The notes under the pieces were generated by a model. It ran no database searches. It was given only the letters and a program-made list of their open reading frames with translations, and was not told where the DNA came from. From positions 72,001 to 136,000 of the forward strand of contig JASVEC010000021.1 of NCBI GenBank assembly GCA_030770535.1: DNA of 64,000 nt. Direction: 5' to 3'. A program made the translations under genes and the position numbers. Positions 46,765 to 58,327 of this stretch are shown here, in pieces (position 1 is the stretch's first letter; every line of letters starts with the position of its first letter). This DNA comes from Batkoa obscura. Its lineage: Eukaryota; Entomophthoromycota; Entomophthoromycetes; Entomophthorales; Batkoaceae.

Positions 46765-46870
46765 CATAGGGATTTATTTTTTGTTTAAGGATTTTATTAA
46801 CAATCTTTCCGATCAATAACGCTTAAAAAATGAAAAAAGTGATGAAGCCAAAAAAAAACATCATCACATA
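46765..46870 (+). mobile_element. MITE copy 16
   Basis: CATAGGGATTTATTTTTTG ... AAAAAAACATCATCACATA; lies 57 bases beyond the eEF2-like stop. Confidence 0.75.
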
Positions 46871-46926
46871 TTATAATTACTAGTTATTTATAATGCTATA
46901 ACTATTAATAAATTTTTGAAACTTGC

Positions 46927-49449
46927 TTATAGCTTATTCAAATAGTCATTAGGCGATGGAATCTCTGGTTTGAGCCCTTTGCGTTCACGTATCTTAAAGA
47001 TAATTGAGGATACTAATCCAGGTTCATAAATGGAACCAGGAACTATATTCCAATGACTAAAAGTAAGTTTTAGCAAAGCTCTACCACGGGTACTCGAAAT
47101 TAAGGCTTCATGGAAACCAAATGACTCACTGACAGGTAGGTAACCTTCAAGGATAGAGACAAGATTACCTGGGCCCTCAGCTATATTTTCTATGTACCCA
47201 CGACGTTTTGATATTAGTGACTGTGCACTACTTAAAACCTCGTTTGGAACTTCAATCTCAACCAAATAAACAGGCTCAAGTAACGTCGGCTCAGCTTTAA
47301 GCTGTGATCCATGGATAACACGGCGGCACATAGGGATAATTTGATCGTCACCACGATGAATAGCATTAGCATGTAGTACAGCGTCAGTGATATTAAAACA
47401 TGTGGCTCTCATCTTCTCCCCACATAAAGCACCTTCCTTGGTCGCCCATTGAAAAGCACTATTACATGAATTCTTAATTTCAGAAAGGTATGTTATGTCT
47501 TTAGTTTCATCAACTAAAAGGTTAGTTCCAGCATCTTCTGGACCAAAACACCATATACGACGACCAGCATTGATATCCCAACCATGGTTCTCAAAAAGGT
47601 AGCGAGAGATAGCTTCATCGTCGTCTTTTGAGCTAATTTTTCCTTTCTCAATCTCTGATACAATAGACACATCTAATGGCCCTACTTTCATATAAATTCG
47701 GTTATAATTGTTTGGGGATTCAGATGAATTTGATTTTAGAGATTCAGTTTGAACTGTTTCGCAATATTGTACAGATAAGTCACTAGCTTTAATAGGTACA
47801 CCAGTATATTCTTTCTGAAGGTTATCGATAGACATTTCAAGGTGTAACTCTCCGGTACCACTAATAATATGTTGACCAGATTCAGAAGTGAAGCATTGTA
47901 CAAGTGGGTCAGACTTGGATAAACGTTTAAGGCCTTCAATTAGCTTTGGCAAATCATCAGGATTCTTAACATCAACAGCAACTTGTACTACAGATGCAGT
48001 AGAAAATTTCATAGTTTTGATGTTAAAAGCTGTTTCTAAAGTAGTAATTGTACCAGATTTGAGAAGAAATTGATCAACACCAGTAAAACCAATAATGTTA
48101 CCAGCCGGACAATCCTCGATAGACTCAAAATAATGTCCTGTCACAAGGATAGTACTCTCAATAGGTTTAATAAAAAGGTCATCATCTTTACCTGGGATAT
48201 AGTTAGGGCCTTGAATACGCACTTTAAGACCTGAGCGAGCAGTACCTGAAAAAATACGACCAAAAGCATAGAAACGGCCGCTATCAGAAATCGGTACCAT
48301 TTTAGATATATAAGCCATGAAAGGGCCATTTGGATCACATTTTCTAATAGCAGTACAGGCTTCGTCATCAATTGGCCCTTCATAAAGGGTAGCAGCACGA
48401 TACTTTTGAGCAGTAACAGGTGATGGAAGATGAATGACAGCCATCTCAAGCAGCGCATCAGAAGCAGGTAGAAATTTACGCATAACTATATTAAGTAAAG
48501 GCTTTCCATTTAACTCTTTCTCTTCATTGTTGAGTTGTATATTTAATCTTTCTAGTAGATTTTCAAGCTCACCGCGTTTAGAATTCATTACTGTGTCAAA
48601 AATACGATAAATAGGATCCAAAATTAACATATTAAAACTACGCTCCAAGGAGTTATTATCAGAAGCATTAGCTTTGGTAATCCATCTTTTGGACTCTGGG
48701 ATATAATAATAGTCGCCCCAAAGGACTTTCATAAGTTTTTCTTTATCGACACCAAATTTCTTATAATAGATTTCAGCAAACTGACGAAGAGTAAAGGCCC
48801 ATCCACCAAGACCAGAACTAAAAGCAACTGTTCCATCTTTTGCATCAACTCGAGTAGCTCCTGATTCATTATCAGTATAGGTAGAGATAGTTATATTGAA
48901 ATTATCGATTCTACGGCGTAAAGATTGATAAAGTTCTTCTTTTTCAAGTTGAAGCTCAAATATAGCACGATCTAATTTGTTTAGGACCAATATAGGCTTG
49001 ATTGCTTCAGTAAGAGCTAGACGTAAAGTGCTTTCTGTTTGTACACATAAACCATCGATACAATCCAAAATAACCAAGGTGCCATCAGTAACTCGAAGTG
49101 CATTAGCTATTCCTGTTGAGAAGCTAGTATATCCTGGCAGTTCAATTAGATTGACCAAAAATTCACCACCATTTGTTTCTTGGTTAATAATTTTCGTACT
49201 CTCCTCTGGCAATCCAAAATATAAAGGGGTAGAAGTAGATTTAGTATTATACTGATCTTGCTTATCTTGACTGACGACAGTGCCACTGGTGTTTCTAGTA
49301 TTATTTGTTGGAACGATTCTAGCCTTTGATATTAAAGAATCAACCAATGTAGATTTTCCGTGGTCAACGTGCCCTATAACAGCCACATTACGGATATTAG
49401 ATGGCTTGCCCATCATAGCACGAATGTTGTCCATAGTTAAGTTCACCAT
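46927..49449 (-). CDS. Divergent elongation factor 2 paralogue with altered GTPase motifs
   Basis: Intronless, 840 aa, collinear with eEF2 (yeast 842 aa) from MVNLTMDNIRAMM to the C-terminal Leu. P-loop GHVDHGKST (26-34) and NKLD (157-160) are intact. The switch-I motif that in eEF2 reads RGITIKST is DQYNTKST, placing Asn68 where the Mg-binding Thr should be. Switch II, normally DSPGH, is ELPGY (103-107), losing both the Asp and the catalytic His. The Thr/Asp-Thr-Arg loop phosphorylated in eEF2 is missing. The diphthamide loop keeps the His (His698) but IHRGGGQ reads IHRGDDQ. Domains II-V remain well conserved (VTAQKYRA, FYAFGRIFSGTARSG, GELHLEM, FQWATKEG, SESFGFHEAL). The intact frame and conserved body argue for a functional, non-canonical paralogue; weak GTPase or regulatory role inferred. 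Confidence 0.88.
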   Translation of the reverse strand: MVNLTMDNIRAMMGKPSNIRNVAVIGHVDHGKSTLVDSLISKARIVPTNNTRNTSGTVVSQDKQDQYNTKSTSTPLYFGLPEESTKIINQETNGGEFLVNLIELPGYTSFSTGIANALRVTDGTLVILDCIDGLCVQTESTLRLALTEAIKPILVLNKLDRAIFELQLEKEELYQSLRRRIDNFNITISTYTDNESGATRVDAKDGTVAFSSGLGGWAFTLRQFAEIYYKKFGVDKEKLMKVLWGDYYYIPESKRWITKANASDNNSLERSFNMLILDPIYRIFDTVMNSKRGELENLLERLNIQLNNEEKELNGKPLLNIVMRKFLPASDALLEMAVIHLPSPVTAQKYRAATLYEGPIDDEACTAIRKCDPNGPFMAYISKMVPISDSGRFYAFGRIFSGTARSGLKVRIQGPNYIPGKDDDLFIKPIESTILVTGHYFESIEDCPAGNIIGFTGVDQFLLKSGTITTLETAFNIKTMKFSTASVVQVAVDVKNPDDLPKLIEGLKRLSKSDPLVQCFTSESGQHIISGTGELHLEMSIDNLQKEYTGVPIKASDLSVQYCETVQTESLKSNSSESPNNYNRIYMKVGPLDVSIVSEIEKGKISSKDDDEAISRYLFENHGWDINAGRRIWCFGPEDAGTNLLVDETKDITYLSEIKNSCNSAFQWATKEGALCGEKMRATCFNITDAVLHANAIHRGDDQIIPMCRRVIHGSQLKAEPTLLEPVYLVEIEVPNEVLSSAQSLISKRRGYIENIAEGPGNLVSILEGYLPVSESFGFHEALISSTRGRALLKLTFSHWNIVPGSIYEPGLVSSIIFKIRERKGLKPEIPSPNDYLNKL

Positions 49450-51058
49450 AGTTTAATAAAGTTAAAAAGCCGTGGTAACGTTTGAATACCAACCTTTTAT
49501 ATTTTACGAAAAATTAGTGGTAACTTTTGCATCATCGACTTTGGTATTTCAGACGTGATATTAATTGGAATTCTCATGTAATCTATCCCTTATTTTTCCT
49601 TTTTTGTTTCCAAATCAACTATTATCAGATTTTGTATGCAAGTATGATTTAATCTATTTTTCATTGAAGCATTACTCAGTTGTAGTTTGGTTTTTTGGTA
49701 GCTTTTCTGGTGATATGATGCTTGACTGAGATAGAAAACAAAAAAGTTTTTAATATTATAAATTAACAACTAAAACACAATCTTATAAAAAATATATGGA
49801 GAAAAAAGATCTTCTGCTCTTTGTTTTAATACTCTATAGCTTTTTCTAAATAAAGTTATATTACTTCAAACAATGTAATTGTTGTTTATTGATCTATTTT
49901 AAGTAATTTTGAGTTATCCAGTTCTTTCATAGCTATAATACCTGTTCTTATTAATATGCTTTGTTTTTTAACAATTGATTAAATAAGCGATTTATATTTC
50001 TAATAGCCTTAAGTTATATCTTCAAGCTAACCTTTCCAACATCGAAATTTTATTTAGCTTTTATTCTTTTTAAAATTCAAGGCTACAAATTTTTTTATCA
50101 TGTTCAGTGGTTAAACCAACATTGCTGAATTCAAGGTGGAGATAAATCAGGGATTAAATGACCTTTAAAAGAGTGTAAAGTGGGATTCGCAGTAGAGGAT
50201 CTAAGACCATATCAAATTTTCTAGATTAACTCTTCGGAAAGTGTCCTACAGTATAAATAGTACTAATTTATGGCGAATTTTTGGTTTTAAATTCCTGAAA
50301 TCTTTGAAAAGTGGAGTTTGGTACAGTGAAATTTTTCTTTAATATAGTTCTAGCGTATTATAAAATAAAATTAATATACTTTTTAAGACGCACTTATTAA
50401 GACACACTTATTAAGTGAAAGCATGATCGATTAAGATCACAATAGTATATCAGCTACTATGATTTATGCTATTTATAATTGAAGCTCTTTTTATCAATTT
50501 TTAATAACGATTTATTCTTTAAAATTCTTGACCTTGTGTTCTTAAATAATTTATTAATACAATTAAAGAAAATTTGAAGAGAAAAGAGTGTCAAAAGCTA
50601 AAGCTTCTCGTTCGCTCCAGTTCTGCGATAAATTCACTTTGTTAATGAGGAAATCATTTTTCCACTTAATTATCTGGTACATATATGAAGAGGAGAATTG
50701 TGTAAGGCAGCTCCAAATGGAGGGGAATCAATATTGACTTTGTAGATGGTCTAGGATATTGGTAAATTAAAACTGAAAACAAACACGATATAAAACAAGT
50801 TGAGATAACAATCAAAGTAATTGATTTTATAGAAAAATTGAAGGAATCCTTTGAATATAGAGAAAGGATTTGACTGTCAGAGGTATTTAACCAGAAGACA
50901 AATAGAAAACCAACGATTTAAGCCAATTATAAATTTAGAAAACATATTTCTTAGTTTTACAAATTATTCCTTGAATACAAACGTTTTGAATAAGGAGAGT
51001 ATTGTATTAGTAATATCAGATACTTACTTTCAAGAAATATCAATATTTTTGGATTAAT

Positions 51059-51161
51059 ATGGAGATGTATTTTTTGTTTAAGGATTTTGCTAACAATCTT
51101 TCTGCTCAAATAGTACTTAAAAATGAAAAAGATGATAAAACTAAAAAAGACATCCCCATAT
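51059..51161 (+). mobile_element. MITE copy 17
   Basis: TATGGAGATGTATTTTTTG ... AAAAAAGACATCCCCATA; tandem neighbour of copy 18, 51 bases away. Confidence 0.82.
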
Positions 51162-51211
51162 AAAATTATAGTTTCATAATTTAATAAAAATTTATGAAAA
51201 TATCTTGATGA

Positions 51212-51314
51212 TAAGGGGATGTATTTTTGTATTTAAGAATTTTACTAACAATTTTCCCACTGAAATAGTGCTTAAAAGATGGAAAAAGTGATGAAGCCAA
51301 AGAAACATCCCCAT
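51212..51314 (+). mobile_element. MITE copy 18
   Basis: TAAGGGGATGTATTTTTG ... AAAGAAACATCCCCATA, full core; TA on both sides. Confidence 0.82.
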
Positions 51315-51827
51315 AACTTTAATATAGTAAATAGCTCTAATTATTAGACATAAAAAACCCATTAATGTATGACAATATATTAATTTATTGATAAAAGTAA
51401 GCTTTAACATAATATGAAGTAAATTTTTTAAATTGTATTTAAACTAATTGTAGAGTTATTAATGTTCTATTAACAAATTACTTAATTTTTATCTGTTGTA
51501 TATGTAGTGATTTTTTTATATAATAGCTATAATTTAAGCTTATTATTTTAAAAGTACTAAAAACATATCTAAAGTCTAGCTTTAAATAGCTTAAATATAA
51601 AAAAAATTAGCTGTAGATTTTAACAAAGTGATGAAAGTGACATTAATGTACATAGTAGTAATAAATAAGATGTAGTATAGCTAACTAGAGAAGTTTATGA
51701 ATATCATAAATAATCTATCAGAATAGCTAAATGTAGTTTTTTAGGTAAAATTGCACACTTTCTACTTTTAAGCTTTATAATTTTATTTCTTAAGCTAATT
51801 TCAGAAAGTTTAACACTTGGAAAAAAT

Positions 51828-51925
51828 ATGAGGATATTTTTTGATTTCCTCCCTTTTTCCATTTTTCAAATATTATTTGAGTGGAAAGATCGTTGGTAAA
51901 ATTCTCAAACAAATACATACCCATG
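51828..51925 (-). mobile_element. MITE copy 19
   Basis: TATGAGGATATTTTTTGA ... AAATACATACCCATG, inverted orientation, ends decayed. Confidence 0.72.
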
Positions 51926-52553
51926 TGTTACAATCAAATATTTTATTTCATAAATAATTTTGCACAAAAATTTATGGTTTATATTAATACATCATAAAGC
52001 CGTATAACATTGAGATTAAAGTTTACTATTTAAAATATAATATTTCAGGATCAAGCTTAATAACAATTTTAATAAAAACAACTTAACATTAATAAGATGA
52101 ATTACTGATTTATTAATCAGTTTATATAAATCATCACTATGGGGGCGGAGATTGTTTGTTATTAACATTTGAATAATGAACCTGTAAAGTTTGATAAAAA
52201 GAATAAAGTTCAAATCATGATAGCGTAAGCAGAATTTTCTTAACCCTTAAACCCCCTTTCAATAAACAAAATATAATAGGTCTATTTGGTTATGAGATAC
52301 TAATACTAGTAACAGATGTATAATAATACTTTGCCTTTTATTAAAGAAGTATAATGCCTATTTTTAATTTATTTCCTTAAGCTTTTACGGGGTGTAATAT
52401 TAAAATAAAAATTCAAGTGTAAAGTAGCATGCTTTGTAACATTGATTAAAATTAAGGGATGAAAAGGAACCAAAATCAAGTCTAAAATAGAAATTGCAAT
52501 CAGAACAAAAAAGTATATAAAGAAAAAGAAAAAAGAGAAATTGAATTTAAAAA

Positions 52554-54041
52554 ATGTTTGAATCCAAACTGATTATTGAGTTGTTAAGCGAATTAAGTGG
52601 AGTGAGAGTAGATATTAAAAATCCCCATAATTTTCATTCACCATTAAATATCATATTATATGTAATAATAAGGTTTATAAAGTTGATAGTACCAATTTCA
52701 ATAATAACAATACTTTACAATATCTATTATGGAATCAACACTAACTTATCACTAATTCTACTCATTTTAAGTGTTAATGAAGTGGCTTTTTTTATTTACT
52801 TTAAATATTTAAATAAAAAAATGGTACTGAAAAGAAAAGAATTTAAGTTTGATCTAAACGAAACGGACAAACAGAAGATAGTTTCATTACTATTTGATGG
52901 AAATTATTTTGATTTAAGCTTGATAAATAAATATTTTTATCCATACTCAAATGAAGAACTTACGTTTAATCAGGTAAAGCAATGGCTAGCATGGTATTTA
53001 CATGTACGCGATTTGAATAGTTTATCAAATGAAATGGATATGGAATTGAACGAATATGTTGAGTTAATACAAACGAAACTTGATATAAAATTAAGTAAAG
53101 AGGAAGACAAATTACAGCGTGCTCCTGTGTTTCTGGCTTTGACTGAATTTAGCTCAAAGTATAAGCCCATTTTATTTTATTTGGTAAGTTACTTGTACAA
53201 AGTATTATCAACTATTTATTAATTTTTAACTTAGACAATTATGTTATTTCACACTTCAATGTGTATAATATTAATGCTCTCTGGTTTCCAAAGAAATTCA
53301 ATAAAAAATTCCCCGATAACTTATTGGATATATGAGCCACATGAAAATCTTTCTGATAATAACAGTAGTAATGACGAACCACCAATATTATTTATACATG
53401 GAGTAGGTACAGGTGTATCATTATACATGCGCCAAATTTTAAAATTAAGAACTGACTTTCATACTCGTAAAATTGTTTTATTAGAACTTCAAGCAGTGAC
53501 TTTAATCCCTACTTTACAAATACCAACTGTTGAAGATATAATGTATGCGCTAGATAGTGCATTTCAACTTCACGAAATTGAAAAATGCTCAATAATGGCT
53601 CATTCTTATGGTACAATTGCAACTAGTTTTATATTAAAACATCGTCCATACTATATTCAAAAAATGTGTCTAGTTGATCCAGCTTGCTTCACTAATTGGG
53701 AACCTACTTTTGCGGTCAATTTTATGTTTAATCAATTAGATTTTTTTATGAATAGGGTTACTCAACACTTGATGGCAGAGGATTTGTTTGTTGGTAACAC
53801 TATAGGCAGATATGCTATCTTAAATCAAGGAATTGCTTTTAACCAAGATTTAAATGTACCCACCTATGTTTATTTATCTAAATACGATTTTTTACTCAAC
53901 TCTAATTATATTATAAGTCATTTAACAGAATTGAGAGTAAAACTCAACAATTCGAATATCAATTATTATATGTTGGACTTAACTCATGGCGCTTATCTCT
54001 TCTCTAATTATTATTTGGATTACATTTCTGAAAATTTATAA
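52554..54041 (+). CDS. Membrane-anchored alpha/beta hydrolase, copy C
   Basis: Exons 52554-53183 and 53235-54041, joined in phase 0 across a 51-nt intron at the same codon as the other copies; 478 aa. Two hydrophobic N-terminal segments (residues ~30-55, ~60-85), the KYFYPYS...KQWLAWYL block in place of RWFNPIT...WLAWL, then the hydrolase domain. Loop FIHGVGTG, a modified nucleophile elbow AHSYGT (Ala for the usual Gly), LVDPACF instead of LIDPVCF, acid-loop SKYDF and LTHGAYL. It is the most divergent member and lies 36 kb from the cluster, so it probably reflects an older duplication. Confidence 0.86.
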
Positions 54042-54473
54042 TAAATGTGCTATTGTTTATCTATTTTAAGTTAACTTAATAACGTAATAATACTAAATTA
54101 ATCAATTAGGAAAATAAGTTTATTAGAATGTTAAATTAAAGGTTAAATTACGATCCTGTATCATTTTAATGATGTTTTAAATAAAGCAGCATTTATAATG
54201 ATAGCACCTGAATATTTAATAATGATATCAATTTAATTTGGTGGAGATGAAATTTTTAGCAGTAATTAAATGAATATCCACAGATGATACTTGATTAACG
54301 AGTAGCAAGGTGATCCGATTTTAACTAAGAAAGTGATTGGCTGTACTCTTAATTGATCTAAAGAATTTCAAATTAACAAATATAGAAAAATAAAAATAAA
54401 AATAAAAATTACAATATATATTATCATCAATATATTTATTTAGTTTTTTATAATTTTATAATTGAAATTTTTT
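54042..54473. other. Intergenic, nothing recognised
   Basis: AT-rich gap between hydrolase C and the KCH1-like gene; presumed promoter of the latter. Confidence 0.6.
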
Positions 54474-55822
54474 ATGAATTTGATAAAATGGAAGGATACT
54501 CATTGGAAAAGAGAATCAATAACTGACTTTAAATTTGATTATATCGATATTGATCAATTTTACGATGAAAGAATTATAACAAAATTAAGCTATATAGCCC
54601 CATTTTTAATCTTATTTAAAACTATATTGATGTACTGCTCAGATATATGGACAACTATTAATTTGATCACCAATGGAGATAAAGCTTTAGATCTATATTT
54701 TGGACCATATCATGAGAAATGGTTTGCATACGTGTTTTATGCTTCCTTATCTTGCTCAATTATATTAGTCCCCTATGAATTATATAAGTCTTATAAAATT
54801 ATAAAATCCAAAGATATATCGGTTGTTTACACAAACGTTATAGCTCATCGATTGTATATACTTACCAACTATAAAAACTATTGTTTTTTTAAAAAATTAG
54901 CTGAACCGAGGACATTGACCGAAAGTATCACTTTTTTTATCTATTTTACATTAAAAGGTAGCTTTCATCACAATTTTAATTTTACATGCTAATTTTATTT
55001 TAAGGGTGGAAAAGATTTTTATTAGTAGATATCGGTAGAGAAATGTTAAAAAGCTATATTTTAATAAGGTTTTTAATTTCGTTAAGGGGTAATGAAGCAG
55101 CAATACTTGAACGTATTCATAATTTTTCAAGTTCAAAATTACTGTCCTACTTTACTCTAGCAACTTTGGCAATTTCCAATATTCTATTTATTATAACTGC
55201 TCTACTCGTAGTATTAGCTGCATTACTATATATTGTTTTAATATTTAAAATTCAAGGAAATTTAAAAGAATATTGTTGCCATGAAATTGATAAAAGGTAG
55301 TTTTAATTCATATTAAATTAATATTTTACTTATCTTAAAAATAGAATCTCAAAGCTATTATCATACCAAAGATTACAAAGGCAAAAGGAAATGAGACAAA
55401 AAGATATGAAGAATCATCAAGAGGGTTATTTAAAGTTACCTAGTCCGACATTACCTAACTTAAATACAATACTATCAATCAAATATGAGAATAAGCATCA
55501 GTACAACAGACAGCGTAAAAATTCAATAACCGAAAGTTATATGAGTTCTTCTTCAAGCAATTACTCCCAATTCAATGGTAACAATCAATTTAACCATTCA
55601 CTCTTAAAAAAAGGTAGAACAACGCCAAATCGACATCAAAGTATTCAAATTTCTAGTAGAAGTTCTATTAATTCAACCTTTGCCTCTTATTCTAGAAGAT
55701 CGATACGAGCTCAATCTAGCCTAGATAATAGTACTAATTATTATCGACCACCACCAACTAATCTTCCTTTAGATTCAACTAATTTTAATTATTATAATCC
55801 CCTATCTAAGGAAAGATATTGA
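54474..55822 (+). CDS. KCH1-like low-affinity potassium transporter
   Basis: Exons 54474-54957, 55005-55296 and 55345-55822; 417 aa. The N-terminus NLIKWKDTHWKRESITDFKF with the following IDIDQFYDE and membrane segments matches the fungal Kch1/Kch2 (Prm6) family layout: a first pair of membrane helices, YELYKSYKIIKSKDISVVYT, NVIAHRLY, a third helix, KGWKRFLLVDIGREML, and a last helix pair. Kch proteins carry K+ influx at the plasma membrane linked to Ca2+ signalling in yeast. The ~150-residue C-terminal tail is Ser/Asn/Arg-rich and disordered. The start was placed at the ATG at 54474; upstream in-frame codons contain no other ATG. Confidence 0.75.
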
Positions 55823-56069
55823 AATTGAAAACGCTTTTTAATCTTCTCTCTTATTTTTGTTTTCTGTTTAATATTAATGACATTTAATAAATAAAATTGA
55901 CCTTTTAAATCTGTTATATTTTAATTAGTGGAGGAAGTTTTAAAATATTTACCAAAAATAGTAAATGATTGTTTTAAAAAAAATTAAACTTATCAACAAA
56001 TAACTACAGAGATAAAAAAGCAAATATTTAAATAAACGGCAATTTATTCATTAATTTATATCAGTTCAT

Positions 56070-58004
56070 TTATTCTTTCTTTTTAACATTAATAAATGAT
56101 TGTCCAACACCAAAGTATTTGTCATTGGCTTCCTTAACTTTTTGTTTTCTATAATCTGGATTCTCGAGTTCAATACCTTGTACCGGTGTAAAAGCTAATG
56201 AAGTAGTAAACCCAGATGTAATGGTGCCCCCAACGTTGGAATTTGTTTTAGATAACATTGCTTTATATTTTTTACTTACCGATGCTGAATAGAGTTAGAT
56301 AATAGTGACATTAAAGTAAAAACCAAACTTACTTTTTGTACGAGTATCAATGGCTGCAGCACGAATTTTGCCTCTATTTGATGTCATAGTACCAAGCCCT
56401 ACAGAGCTGTCAAGCCCATGTGCTTCATCTTCAGCTTCACCAAAGTTAACTCGATTTTGAGCTTTACGAAGTTCTGTTTGAGCCAAAGATTCCTTATTCT
56501 TTCTTGCTCTATAAACACATTATGATATTAATTTAGATCATTTTTAAGATAGTGCTTTTTCATTACCTCCTCCCACCGCGTCTCTTTTTGGGGCCGTCAT
56601 CTGGTACTGGAAGCGCTTTAATATTTTTGCTTGGTGGTGGCTGCATCACAACGTCTAATTTTTTTCTAACTTCTTCTTTTAAAGCTTTGCCTTGGCTTCC
56701 TATAAGTCAAATTAACTATTAATGATCAAGAAAATGGATGTTACTTACCATCACGTGAAGCCTGTGCTAAATCAATTCTAACTGCTAATGCTGCTCTATA
56801 GAATATTAGATTTATGAGAAAATAAATAAATCATCATACTTATTGGCTACAAATCTAGCCATTCTTCTTCTTTCGTCAACCGGAGCCTCTTTGACTATTT
56901 CAGAGTAATATATAAATCCAAAGTGATTTTTAGTTGCTGCTTTTGAAAACCCAGCACTAATAGATTTTGATGAACCTAAGGTCTAATAGTGATATTAATA
57001 CCATTTATAAATGGTTTTGTTTAGCTTGATTACCTGTAAATTGCAAGCTGGAATTCTACCTAAAGCATTTAAACCACCAGCAACACCTAACAATTTAGCT
57101 GCAGTGGTAGTTCCAACGACTGCTGATAGATTTGGAGCAATATAGTTCATACGAGATTCAACAAAATTAATAAGCTAAAATTTATAAATCATAGCTGTTT
57201 AGCGTTAATAGAAATACTACTTACTATTTTTTGAGCTTCATCTAATTCAAGAGCCATATCGCATGCTTTCAAAACTTCTTGCAAAGATTTATCATCAATC
57301 TCTCTTGATACTAAATCCGTATTGGCTACAGTTAAAATCATCACATTTACTGGTGTTAAAATCGATTTGAGATTAAGTTTCGTCAAATCCTATAAATTAA
57401 TAAGTTATTTTATATTTTAAACAGATAAATTTACTTTTTCTTTTCCGATCATTTTTACTGTTCTAACATAGTCTAATGGCGATGTTATCAAAGTATCAAG
57501 CCCTTTAAATCTAGTGATATAATTATCTCTAATAAACTAAACTAATAAATTAATGATAGTTGTTGCTGAAATTATTTACTTTTATAACTGTGACCAATTC
57601 ATTATCAATTTCTGCAACTAATGTATTTGAGCTGACAATTAATTTATATTGAGGATCTTGCTCCATAATACCAATAAGCTTGGTTTCTTGTTTATCCTTA
57701 TCCTTCTTTATTTCTTCAATTTTCTAAAATATAAATTGCTATTAGTATCCAGATTTTATCTAGAACTACTTACTTTTAAAGTTTCGATCATTTCTTTGGA
57801 TTTCAATAACTTAGCTTGAGATTCAATGGATCCCGAATTGATTGAATCAACATCTTTCCTTTCGATTGAATCTTCTTTTTCATCTTGATCTTCTTCCATT
57901 TCACCTTCTGAGTCTTCTTGTTTATCTTCATTTTCATTTTCATAGTTTTCTCCTTCAGACATAGAGTCGTCTAAATCGTCTAATAATTCTTGAGCTAATG
58001 ACAT
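56070..58004 (-). CDS. PRP31: Pre-mRNA processing factor PRP31
   Basis: About ten exons separated by ~50-nt introns, from [18 protein letters not shown] (58004) to the stop at 56070. An acidic N-terminus ([20 protein letters not shown]) is followed by the NOSIC/coiled-coil region ([36 protein letters not shown]). The Nop domain comes next: [62 protein letters not shown]. The C-terminal Prp31 region has [24 protein letters not shown] and KYFGVGQSF. Prp31 binds the 15.5K-U4 snRNA complex and bridges U4/U6 to U5 in the tri-snRNP. Every recognisable block is in order, so the identification is secure; the start is the only ATG before the acidic tract. Confidence 0.9.
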
Positions 58005-58327
58005 ATTTTATGGAGTTTAAATAAGTAAAAAATAAAAAATAAAAATTGCTAAAAATAAATTACAAGCAATTTAATAATGCAATCCTAAGTTGATAATCAA
58101 GTGAATTCAAATAAAATATTTAAGTTGATACATTATTTTGTACTAAATACATGGTATTTGTATATAATGATAGTCTCTTATATTCTTTTTTCGTTTAAAA
58201 TTTTATAATCTTTTTACATGATATAATATATCGAAGACTTTAAATTATGACTTTTTAATAATAGATCTTATAATAATTTAATTTAAAACTACTTAATATT
58301 AATTTATTTTACTAAACTAGGAATAAA
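58005..58327. other. Intergenic, nothing recognised
   Basis: AT-rich gap; promoter side of PRP31 and 3' flank of the secreted peptide gene. Confidence 0.6.

Larger units (their letters stand above)
46041..46926. other. Tail-to-tail gap with two MITEs
   Basis: 3' flanks of the Lines-like gene and the eEF2 paralogue; two MITEs in the same orientation, nothing else. Confidence 0.65.
49450..52553. other. Gene-free head-to-head stretch with three MITEs
   Basis: About 3.1 kb between eEF2-like and hydrolase C. MITEs 17, 18 and 19 occupy 51.06-51.93 kb. The part near 50580-50730 is less AT-rich but no gene could be supported there. Confidence 0.55.

Noticed and set aside
47736-49255. Several 60-105-codon frames on both strands within the eEF2-like gene
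   Set aside because: Shadows of a long, well-supported coding sequence.
50580-50730. Less AT-rich patch, considered as a possible ncRNA or gene fragment
   Set aside because: No stem structure, box motifs or coding frame could be shown by eye.
50851-51057. 68-codon + strand ORF
   Set aside because: Opens with TTG and has no ATG context or recognisable motif.
51192-51410. 72-codon minus-strand ORF near 51.3 kb
   Set aside because: It overlaps MITE copy 18 and has no feature of its own.
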